Shown here: piece after piece, positions 1 to 11,906 of the stretch
Numbering within the stretch: the first letter of the stretch is position 1
Layout of the letters: every line of letters starts with the position of its first letter
DNA from: Oscarella lobularis
Lineage: Eukaryota; Porifera; Homoscleromorpha; Homosclerophorida; Oscarellidae
NCBI RefSeq assembly: GCF_947507565.1
Contig: NC_089185.1
Location: forward strand, 1,178,001-1,242,000
Direction: 5' to 3'
DNA length: 64,000 nt
Notes under the pieces: model-generated
Databases searched by the model: none
What the model was told of the DNA's origin: nothing
The model's input: only the letters and a program-made list of their open reading frames with translations
Translations under genes and position numbers: made by a program

Positions 1-172
1 CTGGTTGCGATTTCTTTTTTCTGGTTCTTTTTCCTGCTTGCACGCGTTTGGCGTGTGCAGCAACAAATGCGTAGCTACTGGCAACTGCATTGAGTTCGCG
101 AGACGCGTGCGGAATTCTTTTGTGTATCCGGGCTTTCTGCTTCACGTGCGCACGAGCCTGCGAGAAACGACG

Positions 173-1127
173 ATGAGGTATGAGTGATATCCGTCCTTTT
201 CTAACCGATCCTTCGATTCGAGTTCCTTTCGTGGCATCGCATTCCTTTGTTATGTTCTTTTGATGTTACCCTTGCTCGAAAGAACGACTCTTATTGACGC
301 AATCTCTCCCGTCCCGCAGCAAAGTTCCACGAGACACGCTATACGATTCGGTGAAGCAAGTTCTAGCCGGATCGAAAGAGAAGCAGCGAAAATTTCTCGA
401 AACAGTCGAGCTGCAAGTGTCTCTAAAGAACTACGATCCCCAGAAAGACAAACGATTCAGCGGAACAGTGAAGTAGGGCAAAATAGCAAAAGGGAGTGGG
501 GTCCCATTTCAACGTACCTCGTTTCCCCGTAGACTTAAGCACATCCCTCGTCCAAAAATAAGCGTATGCATCTTCGGCGACCAACAGCACTGCGACGAAG
601 CGAAGGCGAACAACTTCCCGTTCATGACAGTCGACGATCTAAAGAAATTGAACAAGAACAAGAAAGCCGTCCGAAAGCTCGGTAAAATAGTCGAACACGT
701 TCGATATTTCGCTGTCGAGCCCGATCGTGCCTATAGCGAAAAAGTACAACGCGTTTTTGGCGTCGGAGAGTCTCATTAAACAAATTCCCCGTCTTCTCGG
801 TCCTGGACTGAACAAAGCGGGAAAATTTCCGACTCTCATTACGCACCAGGAGAATATGGTCGCCAAAGTGAATGACGTGAAGGCGACGATCAAATTTCAA
901 ATGAAAAAGGTGATTGCTTCGTTTTTTTTGGGTAATTTTTTCATGTTTCGTCAAAGGTGCTCTGCTTGGGGGTTGCTGTCGGAAATGTAAGTATGAATGA
1001 AGACCAATTGGCTGGCAACATACATCTGGCCATAAATTTCCTTGTGTCGCTGCTCAAGAAGAATTGGCAGAACGTGAGAGCACTCTACATCAAGAGCTCG
1101 ATGGGAAAGCCGCAACGTCTATACTAA
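173..1127 (+). CDS. RPL10A: 60S ribosomal protein L10a (uL1), 5 coding exons
   Basis: Cytosolic large-subunit ribosomal protein of the L1 stalk. Spliced exons 173-177, 320-472, 533-681, 737-909 and 957-1127 give a 216-residue protein, against 217 in human. Diagnostic stretches run in order: [68 protein letters not shown], and a C-terminus [21 protein letters not shown]. The first coding exon is only ATGAG. It joins exon 2 to give [15 protein letters not shown], which fits the family, and this decided the start. A pyrimidine-rich stretch near position 10 could be the 5' TOP transcription start typical of ribosomal protein genes. The gene is convergent with SND1. The assignment is near certain; the exon ends are by eye. 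Confidence 0.97.
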
Positions 1128-1180
1128 CTTGGTCTCGTTGTACTTTTTTGCTTTTGCTCTCTAAATCCAAGTAACTTGGA

Positions 1181-1186
1181 AATAAA
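1181..1186 (+). terminator. Polyadenylation signal of RPL10A
   Basis: AATAAA lies 54 bases after the RPL10A stop. Only about 110 bases separate it from the SND1 stop codon on the other strand, so the two 3' ends nearly meet. Confidence 0.75.
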
Positions 1187-1294
1187 GTTGAAATTTACCT
1201 TTACCTTGTGCTTTGTTGTCGCCGGCAGTGCACAGCGTTTTAGATTTTTTCTCGCGATAGGATAATTCAAAAATTCGATTTCGTGAAAATTCAA

Positions 1295-4200
1295 TCACTT
1301 CTTTGAATATCCAAATTCAGTAGCTGCGTCGGCAGAGATGTCGCCATACTGCCACACGTTTTTCTGACAACAAATACAGTAGGTAAAAAGCTATGCATAG
1401 CCCTACTCGTTTCCACAGACTTACCCTGGCTGTTTTGGCGCTCAGTTGAGCATCTAAATACTCATCCACCTGAGAAAAGGCATTGCTCTTATGAACACAG
1501 TCGTTAGTTTTTGAATTCTTACCAGTTTTGCTAGCCTTCTTTCTTTTCTCTTCTCCACTTGAAGGAGTCCGCCAGCTACAAGCGCTTTTCCGACGTCGGT
1601 CTCATCCTCCGTATTCGTCACAGTCACAAATTCCTTCAGGAAGAAACAAACGCCTAGTCAAACATCATAACAAGGCGCTCAACTGGACACAGACCTGAGC
1701 TCCAACTTTGTACTCCACATTTATCTTCACGTTGGAATTCTTAACAAGAAAAGAAACAGAGTTCACAGATATGACATTCTACTTACGTACACATACAAGA
1801 ACTGACGTCTGCAAAGCAGACGTTGCTTCTGATACCCACTCTTCCTAATCAAGAAAATAGGTACTGTACGTTCTCGCCCTACTATAGAAGGGCTTACGTC
1901 AGATGTAGCGGCAACAAAAGCCAGGAAATATTCTTTGGCTTGAGCTGGAAAACTGAGAACAATCAATTCAATTGATGTACCTACGTGCTTTATACGTCGT
2001 CATACCTTGTATAGGTAGAGGAGAGCGGAGCCAACTTTGAAAGGCTCGTCTCCTCCCGCTGCCAAAATAAAGATAATACGGAATTTAATTAGACAACGCT
2101 GCAAACAAACATTTCCAAAGTCGATGTAGAGAATGTGAATTTGGTTGCTTCCTGACACTTTTTCAACAACGGCTCTATACCTAAAAAAAGCGCACTCTTC
2201 CAAGGCATTCTCTAACATGTGCACAAATTACCACAGCTGGTCATCGGAAAACTGAGCAGCACACAAATCTCCTTTCCTAGGCTTAAAAGCGCCTGGTAGT
2301 GGAGGATCCGCCGCAAGCTCTTCTCTCATTTTTTCCAAAAGTTCTTCAAGCTTAGGACCTAGAGCAGGTATTCGCGAAAATTTGGCGTTTATCTGTGAAA
2401 TATTTAAGACCTGTTTCAACGCTTTGAGCCCAAAAACTGGTGGGCCCTGAAACTTCAGTTACCACCACCTGTAAAAGAACGCGGGTAAAGTACACGTGCT
2501 TTCCACAAAAATCAGCATCTTGCCTCGGAAAGAGCAACTTTTCTTTCTCCGTCGTCTACAACAGTATCTTCCTGCGCCTTTGGTTCTTCATAGTCAGCCC
2601 AGATCTAATGGCACGAAAACGTTATACTGCGTAGGTTGAATTTCTTTCTACCTTCTCTTTGCGGGACTTGGGTCCCGCCTCGGCGTTGTGCAGCATCGTT
2701 CCGTACTTGGACTTATCGGCGGAGAAATGAACGGAAGCGAGTCCCTCCTGCTCACACGCGCGCGCGTGAGACACACGAACGAAGTCAGCAATCCTACATC
2801 ACCTCAACTAGCGACAAAGAATGATTCTTGCCGTCGACGAAGAGCCATCCAATAAAATTTCCCACTCTATCCATCCCGTCGACTTCCACTTCCACCTAAA
2901 CGAAGAAAAATGGTAAGAGAAAAAATAGTCTGGCAACCCAAGACAGACCTCCTGTTGAAGACACAGTCCTTTGGTAAACGCTAGAGCTTCATCACCGTAT
3001 GGCTCACTAGGAACCTGTTGTCCGCCACGAGTCACTTGGCTAGCCTTAGGACAACTGATTCCTTTATTCGATCAAAGCGCGGTAAAGCGGACGACGAGCG
3101 AGTGCAAGCATACGCGCTTACCAGCCAGTAGAAACGTGGCGAGACAAGTGTCTTTAGGTAGATAGATGCGAAGTCGCGACCCACTCGCAACAAACTAGAA
3201 GAAGAAAAAAGCCCAACAAGCCCCATAACGACCAGAGGAACACAAATAAAAGAATGCTACTTCAACGATGCCGTGAGAGCGTCCCGCTCTTTGCAAGAAC
3301 GGAAGGAACTGTCTCGCTTTGCCGAGATCCTAGCAAGCAGATCGTCTTTCGTACGCGTAATACGATGCTATATATACATATATATACCCCTGAGAGGTCA
3401 GCAACTCGATGTATGGGCGCTTCTTTCTTGGCGTGAAGGCCCCGCCCGTTCTTGAGAGCCCTGGGGAATAGACGTGCCTCAGAGGTAATATAACTATAAC
3501 TCAATTTTGGTCACCTTGATTCTGCCGCTAAAAGGTCGTCGTACTTGGAAGACCTCTGATTGTCATCTTGTCTATGTCTAATAACAGTTGCGAAGCCTTT
3601 GCTAATAAGCGCCTCCGCAACGTTACTAGAGATAGACGCGCGAATGTGATTACTGTTACTATATTGCTGTGCCACTATTACATTCCGCCTATAGTGACCG
3701 TCGCGCATGTCTTCTCGGGAAAACTGTTCTCCGCTGGTTTGATATAGTCGATGAACACTTGCACCTAGTGAAGATGTCATAGAGTTTTGACGCGGATTGT
3801 TAAGAGTTCCTGCCTTCTTTCCAATCAACTTCTTTCTCAAGAATTCGCGAGCTTCAAACATGTACGGTATGTCGTATAGTGGACGTATTCTCGTCGGTCG
3901 TTCGCTGGTCCCTTCGTCGCCAGCATCCTCCTCCTTAGATGTGCCTACCGACCTTGAAATAAAAAGCAATACACAGTGAGCGAGTCTGTAGTAAATTGAC
4001 GCAGCACGTCAAGGGAAATAGAAAAGAAAGGTGTCTTGACATGCACAGGACTGTTTGAAATACCTTGGGCCACGGAGACTCGACAAGAAAAGTTTCTTCG
4101 TTCGTCCGTCGGCCAGTTTGACTACAACAGCATCAGCGTTCACAACTTCGACAACCTCGCATTAGCAAAGGATACTACTACTAATGGAACTAAAACGTGA

Positions 4201-5896
4201 GAAGAATATTAATACTTTTCCGGTGAATTCTCGGTCGGTTATAGTAATAGCCTCCTTTGGCGGTTTAAAACCTTTCCATAGTCTGAGCTGCTTTTCCTTG
4301 GCGAATCTGCAGCCAGAAAAGCGCAATTAGAAGGATAGACTCGCTCGACGGTAAATCAACTTTTCAGCTAGTCGCAGTTTCTCCCTTCCCTGCGTCACAA
4401 CGCTAATGCTCCAGTCAACGCAGTGACCGTATCCCTCGCGCAAGAGAAACTCCGATATGTTGCCAGCCTGGGGAAGGGGAAAAATCACACCCACACATTC
4501 GACTCCAGCACGAATTACGCACCGGATGAAGAATCGTTCCCAAGACATTCTGATTTGACGCGCCTGAAAAAAAAAAAGGAAAAGCGTTTTCTAGTTCATT
4601 TCGACCAAAGGCCAACAGCACCTCACCTTCAATCACCACCTTGACGTTTCGTTGAAGCAGTCGCGATTCCGTGAAATATTTCGCCTGTAAGAGTCCATTG
4701 ACGCACGCTTTAAGCAGCCCCCACCCCCACTCACTTCCTCTGCAAACGGCTCAGCAGTTGGACTGCCACCGTCCGCTGGCGTCTTAAACGTTGGCGTCTT
4801 GACTCCCGAAAGCATGACGGTGACGTATTGATGCGACGGCAGAAGAAGGACTCTCATGGTGCACGCGTCTCGGACGAATTCGACAATGCCTGCGCGCCAT
4901 GGAAACCGTCGTGCTACCGGCTTCTGAAATGATCGTGCTCACCGTCGATTTCCTTTCCCTGATTTCGATCCGCAAATTGTCGAGCGTTTTCCAAACTCCA
5001 CTTCACGTCTCGCACGTGCTGAGAACAAAGAGTCTCTCTTCAAAAAAAGCGCGTCGTTTTTGATTTTATTTGCTGTCGCACCTCTTCCTTGCTTCCCTCA
5101 GCCCATTTGCCTTTCCCAGCTGCTTTGGCAGACTCTTCAAGCATCACTAACTGAGACTGTTCCCTTAAATAAACAAAAAAACCGGAGCTCAAAAACAGGG
5201 AATATTAGAATGGAGAGTGGCTACAGAACAAGTCATCTTTTTAAGAATACATATGTATAGTACTAGAGCCTCCTCGGTTAAAAATTCCACTTGAACGTAG
5301 ACAGATATCTATCTATCTATCTATATTGACTGACTCGTTGGCTTTCATTCCAGTCCGCCTCACTTCGACCAATCCTTCCTTTACTAGTTCCTCCTTGACA
5401 TTGACCGCATCTCCTTCTATACGAAATGCTCTCTTGGCTACGAATCTCTCTCTCTCTTCTTTCCTCCCTCAAACCTTTTCCAACCCAAATCGTTCCGTAC
5501 TCGCGACTCGTTTTCGGCACCTTGTATTCGACGACGAACGTCACCTGTTTTCCGACCAGCATCTTGCGAACGAATTCGCGAGCTTCGAAAGCGAACGGCT
5601 ACGCGAATAGGTCCGTATTGTCGCGGAAAAGACGACTCGAGGGCCCCCCTTACTTCGTCCTTCTTCGACTCCGACGCCGAATCGCCTCTACGACCCAAGC
5701 GGGGAGCCACGATGCCCGAAAGGCCTAGATTTCTTTCGGGAGGTGGTCCGCCTTTCGGTTGGCCTCGCAGGACGATGCTGTCGGCCGAAAGAACCTGGGG
5801 AAACGGCGAGCGTGGCGAAGAACGTCGCCGATTGAGGCTGTCGTGACGCCTCACTTGCTTTACTGTTGCCGTCATACGCGTGGGAGCTTGCGCCAT
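1295..5896 (-). CDS. SND1: Staphylococcal nuclease and Tudor domain protein (Tudor-SN), multi-exon
   Basis: Tudor-SN is an RNA-binding nuclease linked to RISC, mRNA decay, stress granules and transcription. The start MAQAPTRM sits at 5896 and the C-terminus reads [15 protein letters not shown] before TGA at 1295-1297, matching the family's EFGYSR-type end. Landmarks from N- to C-terminus: [19 protein letters not shown] (SN1, about 5800), [29 protein letters not shown] (SN2), [51 protein letters not shown] (SN3), [33 protein letters not shown], then the Tudor core with [19 protein letters not shown] near 2110 and a last half SN domain. About fifteen to twenty small introns interrupt it. Between LIGKK and the next conserved block there are about 50 extra residues relative to human. 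It is divergent from the PhoD-like gene and convergent with RPL10A. Confidence 0.95.
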
Positions 5897-6063
5897 GATC
5901 GATAGTCGTCGAACTATTCACGCTTCGCGTTTTTCGCCAACGAAAACGGGTCGTGCCACGTTTAGGACAAATACGCACGCTAGAGCTCCACCCTCGACTC
6001 ACTGACGTGGACGATTGACGTAGGCAGGCACAGCGCATCCCGTACGAGAAAAGATTCTAAAAC
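5897..6063. promoter_or_regulatory. Divergent promoter between SND1 and the PhoD-like gene
   Basis: Only 167 bases separate the two start codons, so both promoters and 5' UTRs must lie here. I see no TATA box. The position is what is observed; the promoter role is inferred. Confidence 0.5.
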
Positions 6064-8170
6064 ATGAGGCTTTTTGCGTTGATTCTAGCGACGCTGTGCA
6101 CGTGCAGCGACTGCTCGGATATAATTCTCCCCGAGATCGAACTCACAAAGCTCGCATTCGGCAGCTGCAAGTCAGATGATTAGCAAAGCGACATAACGCT
6201 TTTCCGCGCGACTCAAATTCGAATTCTTAGCATGCACGATCGACCGCAGCCCATGTGGTCGCGAATTAGGGAGCAAAAACCAGAAATATTCGTGTGGTTA
6301 GGAGATGGTACATATAGGCCCCCAATTCCACCAAAAGTATAGAGATCACATATGACATGCTCTAGCAATCTACGGTGATACGCGCGTTTTTCCTTTTGTC
6401 TGGCGACCGTCGCCTTTGCCAGTACTAAAAGAGAAGTATCGACTGCAGAAAAGTCAACCGGAATATAAGGCAATAATAAATATTATTAGAGCCGAGATGA
6501 AGGGCGCGGTAGTATTCACAGTTGGTAGAAATTCGTTGAGGACGCCAACGTTCTAGTTCTGGGCGTGTGGGACGATCACGACTACAACTTGAATGACGGA
6601 GGCAGGGTAAGGAGCCCCAAACCCGATAGTTTGTCGTACCGTTTCTAAGCAACGACGACGACAGTGAATGGATATGGGAGAGGAAACGGATTTGTCTAAA
6701 TTGCTATCAGCATGCATAATTACAATTAGGACGAGACGGCTTTGACGTGCCCGGTTCCATTCATTGTTCTATCGCCACGGGATATAGAGGAAATCTGTTG
6801 GCTAAGTGCGCATTAGACGCACGCAGATGGTAAAAAGTTCAGTTGTTTGGTCAATTGCGCGGCGCCCAGCTGGCGCTATATCGCGCTCTTTCCCTAAGGG
6901 CCAACTAGAAGGGGGTCTGCATATTATTTGGGTCCTTTCTTTGTCTTGTAAGGATTACGAGGACAAGAAAGAAGTCCAGCAAATGTTTCTCGACTTTGTC
7001 GACGAGGATAGGGAGAGCATTCGAAGACGAAGAGACGGACTCTACGCGTCTTACCTCATCGGTCCCAAAGAAAGAAGGGTCAAGGTCTCACTCGTTCAAT
7101 ATAGGCCTATATTACGAACAATGCTAATGTACTGCGACAAATATAGCTGCTATTACTTGACGTACGTTCGCAACTTGATCGTCGAAACGGCGACGTTCTC
7201 GGCGACGACCAATGGTCGTGGCTCGAAACGGAGCTCGTTGACGACGAGGGTGCCGCGCTCGTTGTCGTCGGTTCCGGCATGCCAGTGCTTTCCGACATGA
7301 GCACGATCGACTCGTGGAATCGATATGGAGAGAGTCGACAGAGACTGCTTCGACTTCTGACAAAACACCCCAAGGTACTGGCGAATTTTAAAAAAGTCAT
7401 TTCAAACGTTCCGACCCTTACCTTCTCCCCCTCGTAGACACTTCTTTTGTCCGGCGACGTTCATTTCGCCGAGGCTTCGTGCTTGAATGCAACCGAAGGT
7501 TAGTCAATTACGCGCATATCAATTGTTTCGTCTCCTGAAGTTTCCGCGCGCTTCCAAAAAAGGTCATCCGCTTTACGAATTGACTTCGAGCGGTCTAACG
7601 CACAATTGCTTTATCTCTCTTCTACCTGAATCGACGTGTTCCTTCTTTCTCGAGTACGTAGCCCGGTCTCGCGCGGCGACGGCGACGGCGACGACGATTG
7701 TTTTCTCATTGATCTCGTTTGCATAACCGGTTCTGTGTATAGTTACGTTTTGAAACAATCTCGTCGAATCTCTGCCAAAGCCTATTCTGATCTCAACTTC
7801 GGAACGGTGACGATCGACTGGAACAAGGGAAAGGTCAGTCGACGCGTGGTCTCGAGTTTCGTTCTAAATACACTTACGTCAGCCTCTACAACGTTTCAGG
7901 TACGGCTTTCCGCCCACGGGGTCACCGACCACCTGTTCCGCTTCTCGTTCCCCTTATTCAATGTACCAGGAAAAATTCTTTTGTTTCTTCGGCTTACTCC
8001 AATTTAATTTGAGCTTTTATTTCTAGAAAACCGCAAACGTTTGCCCTCCCACAACGACAGCGGGAAAAGCCGACGCAGACTTTTATGTGCTCGGCGCTAC
8101 CGCCGTCGCCGCAGCCGTCGCAGGCGCGATTGCACTTGCCATTGCAATTAGACGAACGCGTGCTCTTTAG
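6064..8170 (+). CDS. PhoD-like (alkaline phosphatase D) membrane-anchored phosphatase, multi-exon
   Basis: Metallophosphatase of the PhoD family, which cleaves phosphate mono- or diesters using a metal centre. The start MRLFALILATLCTC is a signal peptide. Exon 1 spliced at 6170/6231 gives AFGSCNMHDRPQPMWSRIR, the family's FGSCN motif. Later exons give PEIFVWLGD, VLGVWDDHDYNLNDGG near 6560 (the WDDHDYG-type metal motif), VVGSGMPVLSD near 7270, LLSGDVHFAEAS near 7445, YELTSSGLTH near 7590, and LNFGTVTIDWNKGK near 7795. The last exon ends in a hydrophobic helix (LGATAVAAAVAGAIALAIAI) followed by RRTRAL and TAG at 8168-8170, so the enzyme is probably a type I ectoenzyme with a tiny cytosolic tail. 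Substrate cannot be told. Middle exon borders between 6310 and 7100 are uncertain. Confidence 0.88.
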
Positions 8171-8538
8171 CAAATTGCATGCTGACGTTAGACGAATGAC
8201 CCATGTCTCGCGTTCATTTGTGCCGTAACCTTTCCTCCGCCAACGCACGTCACACGCTACGTATACCGATTCACCTTTGTCATCATCATCATAAGACCTT
8301 GCTTGTGCCCTTTGAGCGCATTCATGTGTTGTCGTCACACCGAGACGGCTTCCGCAAAGAGGACGCAGTTGTCGCCGAATTCCGACAAGAGATTTCGAGA
8401 TCCGTGGGATATGCATGAAACCCACCGAGCGTCCTGTCATCATCGCTATACGCGTAGGAGTCGAATTTGGGATTCGTTTTTCCCTCGGGCTCCTACGTTA
8501 CAGTGGGAAAGAATTCCGCGGTTCATCTAAACGAATTG
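8171..8538. other. Gap between the PhoD-like gene and the first CTCK gene
   Basis: 3' flank of the PhoD-like gene and upstream region of the next gene. Short open frames here overlap on both strands and show no family signature. I see no RNA gene. Confidence 0.5.
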
Positions 8539-8578
8539 TATATAAAAAGAAAGTGCCCTCCCTGCTGCATCATCACAA
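8539..8578 (+). promoter_or_regulatory. TATA box and initiator-like motif of CTCK gene 1
   Basis: TATATAAAAA at 8539-8548 is followed about 29 bases later by TCATCACAA (8570-8578), a plausible transcription start. The same pair with 28-base spacing precedes CTCK gene 3 (11813 and 11841). The predicted 5' UTR is about 50 bases. Confidence 0.6.
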
Positions 8579-8620
8579 ATCGAAGCGAAGCACAGAGACA
8601 GCTACTTACCGTATCAACAA

Positions 8621-9187
8621 ATGGAGCTAAGCATCTGCATCCTCGTCATCCTCGTCGCCTTAGCACAAGGCAATCCCCACGGAGTTGTCGACCTAGCAAA
8701 GCTGGCACCAACCTCAAGCGGTCAAGAGCCGATCAAGCCTCGATTGACGACGCCAGAAGAGTCTTCTGGTATCCCCTTTTCAACAGGAACGGCTAGAGGT
8801 CCTTCGGGTGAAATTGCAGTCACGTTTGGAACGGAATCGCCGGACCCAAGCCTCACGCCGGACCCAAGCCTCTCGAAGCTAACACGTTGCAAAGAGACAA
8901 TAGTCCTGAGAAGGCCGCCGCGTCGCTGCGTTATCAGACAACGTCGGGTAACCATCACGCTTGCCACAGATCCATCCTGCTCTGCAGATGTACCAATTGA
9001 TGTCTGCGAAGGCGAGTGTCACAGCGGAACAATCGTTAGCAGGAGTCTAACGTCGGTTCCAGATCGTCGCTCCTGCGAAGCCACACGCACAGAAATGGTA
9101 CGCGTCCCTGTCCCGTGTAAGGGCAAAACGACTTTCGTTCCAGTAGAATCGGTTGTTCGTTGCAGCTGTCGCAAGTTCGGTATATAG
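8621..9187 (+). CDS. Secreted CTCK-like cystine-knot protein 1 (intronless)
   Basis: 188-residue protein in a single exon. MELSICILVILVALAQG is a signal peptide. Residues about 20-85 are a low-complexity Ser/Thr/Pro-rich segment starting NPHGVVDLAK. Residues 86-188 hold the cystine-knot-like domain: CKETIVLRRPPRRCVIRQ, a DVCEGECHSG motif (the C-x-G-x-C ring of cystine-knot proteins), SCEATRTEMVRVPVPCKG and a final CSCRK. It is the most divergent of the six paralogues because it lacks the C-x-C-C-Q or C-x-S-C-Q block seen in the others. By family it should be an extracellular ligand, antagonist or matrix/mucus component; the exact role is unknown. ATTAAA at 9264-9269 is a likely polyadenylation signal. 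Confidence is high that it is secreted and moderate that it folds as CTCK. Confidence 0.75.
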   Translation: MELSICILVILVALAQGNPHGVVDLAKLAPTSSGQEPIKPRLTTPEESSGIPFSTGTARGPSGEIAVTFGTESPDPSLTPDPSLSKLTRCKETIVLRRPPRRCVIRQRRVTITLATDPSCSADVPIDVCEGECHSGTIVSRSLTSVPDRRSCEATRTEMVRVPVPCKGKTTFVPVESVVRCSCRKFGI

Positions 9188-10120
9188 TCCAGTCGCACGA
9201 TCTTGACCCTGTTGTTTTTTTTCTCATGAATGTTTCCTCTTTTTTCTTCTGTTTTCTTTTGGCATTAAAATGAACGACTCTGTCGAACAAAGCGTGTCTT
9301 TCACCCACTAAGTAATTCATTGAGTTAGCTCGACGAGACATTTCTTCAGTGCACTAGAAAGGGAAAGGAGAACTTAGACCGAAGCACGTACAGGAAACCC
9401 CTGAAGCAGATCTGCTCACTTTTGGCTTCCACTGTGTTACCCAGGCACCAAAGCGAACGATGCCCCTGCGCTTGAGATCAAACGCCTCGTCGAGATGCGG
9501 TAAAAAAACAGCAGTCGTCGACAGCGTTCACAAGTCAACACATACATCGCCCATCCCTCGGGCACCGTGCACTAGCGCGATTGCATTTGTATAATTCCTC
9601 TGCCAGAAATAGTCTCAATGTCGCTTATTGCTTATTAGTAACGTCATTGTGAGCCTATTGTGGGAATCCCAATTGAATTGATCAAATCAAGACCAGTCAG
9701 AGAGAGTCTGGTGCAGCGTGGAATCTGGTCACAACACCTTAGCATTCAACGATCCGAGAAAAGCTTCCTAATGACGTAGTTTGTGTTCGTCAACTACTTG
9801 GCAGGCCATTTCCGCTACACGAGCCACAAAGCACGAGCTCAAGGAGATAACTGTGTCTGTTGTGGCAACGAGGGATCAACCAGACGCCCACTTATCTCGT
9901 TTGTCTTGGAACGTCCCTTACAAAAGCCAGAAAAGTAATCAGAACAAAGTCAAGAGTAAACTCGATTTTCAATGCAAGCGTATCCCGCAATCATTAGGAA
10001 CCCATTATGAGGGAAAGGGACGGATCCGACGAATACGGGCGTAAACATTGCGCTACAAAAGAACGCTTGGCGCAAATAGACGGCTCAGTCAACACGGTAA
10101 AGGCCGTCTCCCACAACCCC
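9188..10120. other. Intergenic region between CTCK genes 1 and 2
   Basis: Holds the ATTAAA signal of gene 1 (9264-9269). No TATA box comparable to genes 1 and 3 is evident upstream of gene 2. Short open frames have no recognizable content. Confidence 0.5.
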
Positions 10121-10142
10121 ATGACCTCTCGCTATTTTTCAA

Positions 10143-10182
<40 letters not shown>

Positions 10183-10627
10183 GACGCTGATAGCTGAACG
10201 CGCAGAAGCAAACCCGTCTCGTGTGAGAGACGGGCACGAAAAGCTGACGAAAGTAGCGGACGACGAACGCTTCATAAAGGCGAGCCTACGCTCTCCAACA
10301 GCAAAACCGCCGCGCAATCCGCCAAAGATCATTGAAATATCTCGACCCAAATGCGAGCTGAAGCGCACCAGAACGACTATCCGGCACTCGACGACGTGCA
10401 GCAAAAGGGTTCTCCTCGAGTATTGCAGTGGAATGTGCGAGAGCCGCGCTTTCGTTCACAGTCGACTTGAACACTTCCAGCGCGTCCGCACGAAAATCGT
10501 GCACGACTGCAGAAGCTGTCAAGCTGTCCGAACTCGTGACGTCGAAATCAAGCTACACTGTCCCCATCTTGTCACGGAAATAGTCAAAGTGCCTGTGTCG
10601 TGCTCGTGCAGAAAATGCATTCCGTGA
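10121..10627 (+). CDS. Secreted CTCK-like cystine-knot protein 2 (intronless, poly-Val signal peptide)
   Basis: 168 residues. The frame is open from 10007, but the ATG at 10121 puts a signal peptide right at the N-terminus: MTSRYFSI, then ten valines and AVVTLIAERAEA, so I chose it. The valine run is a GTC trinucleotide repeat. After a basic linker the C-terminal domain shows KCELKRTRTTIRHSTTC, EYCSGMCESRAF (C-x-G-x-C), HDCRSCQAVRTRDVEIKLHC and a terminal CSCRKCIP. The C-R-S-C-Q block has one cysteine fewer than the C-x-C-C-Q of genes 3, 4 and 6. AATAAA follows at 10689-10694. Family roles are extracellular signalling, signalling antagonism or polymeric matrix; which applies is unknown. Confidence 0.78.
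10142..10182 (+). repeat. GTC trinucleotide microsatellite inside the signal peptide of CTCK gene 2
   Basis: An uninterrupted run of GTC units followed by GCC and GTC encodes the poly-valine hydrophobic core. Length change here would lengthen or shorten the signal peptide without shifting frame. Confidence 0.9.
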
Positions 10628-11812
10628 GACGTTGTAGGCTGGTTACCGTTTGTTACTGTTTGCGCTAAAAATAGATACCTTGAATTTGAATAAATCATGT
10701 TTTGGTTCCAAACTGTCCTTGGTGGTCCGTGTTGCTTTGGGAAAAGCGCCCAACTGCCACTGAAACCCGCGAATTAGTGTGATCACGTCCGGTGCCATCT
10801 CGAACAAGCTCTGCCCCTGATCCTGATACTATTGGCGACGGTTGATGAATAAGTGAATGGTTCCTGTTGCTATGTCTGTGAAAGTTCCAAACCAACCGCC
10901 TTGACCGCAGAACGGAGACGGAGGCGACGGATACGACGGAGCCAGGGAGACAGCACACCCGAGTGTTTTTTTCCAGGGCAACGTGCGCTACATTTCCGGA
11001 AAAACGCGCGAAGGTTCCAGGGCAGTTCCAGCTGCTGAGCGGCACGACGTCCAGACAAGCCACTACGTTTCCTGATGCCGTCACTCGCAAACTATGTAGG
11101 AAGAAGAAGGACCGGAAGCAATCTTTGCAGACCGGAACTATTGGCAAACCGTTTCCGGGCTCTAAACGTCACCGTAAAGACAGTGACGTTAGTCAGTTCA
11201 CGACCTCTTTGTGCGCAGAATGTCCGGGAAGTAACGAATGACGCGGGTTCTTCGAGTCCGACTGCATACCGCAACGAATCCGAATATCCGCGCACGTTTC
11301 CTCACTACGACAGTGGTGGATCTGATGATGCATATGCAATGCGACAGTCGAAAAGAGGACTTGGTAAACCGAAAATGACATTGTACGCGTCCTTCTGGAC
11401 AAAGCTCCGGCGGCGTAATTAATTGGTTCTTGGGCGGAGACGGCTGAAACCCAACTGTACTTAGAATCAATTCAAATTACCGCTTTAGTATGCTGTCTTT
11501 TTGCAAAACGCCAGACATAGCTGAGTACACCCAAAACAGATTTAGTACTGTAAAGCTTAGGTCACCGTGATTCACTAGTCTGTGGCTTCGCTGGCTGTAA
11601 TGAATATGATGCAATACCGACCTAAGAATTGGTGGCGACTTTTGAACTCGATGAAAAACTAAAAATGCCAGGAAAATCCCGTTGGACCGGACCAGAAGAG
11701 GGGGAAAAGGACTTTGGTGCGGCCGCCTATAGAAGGATGCATATCATCCTGCGGAAGTTCTCAATGCGGATGCATGACTAATAAAGTAATTGAACGGCAT
11801 CCGAGAGTAGCG
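10628..11812. other. Intergenic region between CTCK genes 2 and 3
   Basis: Contains AATAAA of gene 2 at 10689-10694. Open frames of 90-150 codons exist on both strands around 10.7-11.5 kb, but none shows a signal peptide, conserved motif or convincing splice context. I see no gene here. Confidence 0.5.
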
Positions 11813-11850
11813 TATAAAAGAAGGGGTCCACTCATCGGTTTCATCACAAT
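11813..11850 (+). promoter_or_regulatory. TATA box and initiator-like motif of CTCK gene 3
   Basis: TATAAAAG at 11813-11820 with TCATCACAA from 11841, the same order and spacing as upstream of CTCK gene 1. The predicted 5' UTR is about 65 bases. Confidence 0.6.
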
Positions 11851-11906
11851 CAGCCAAGCGCTTCGAAAGGCCAGATCAACTTGACTAAAGCCCAGAACTT
11901 GGAGAA

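Noticed and set aside
178-956. Box C/D or H/ACA snoRNA in RPL10A introns
   Set aside because: Introns are 47-142 bases and show no paired C and D boxes or ACA hairpins.
10695-11147. 150-codon minus-strand open frame between CTCK genes 2 and 3
   Set aside because: No signal peptide, domain or splice context, and overlapping frames of similar length exist on the other strand.
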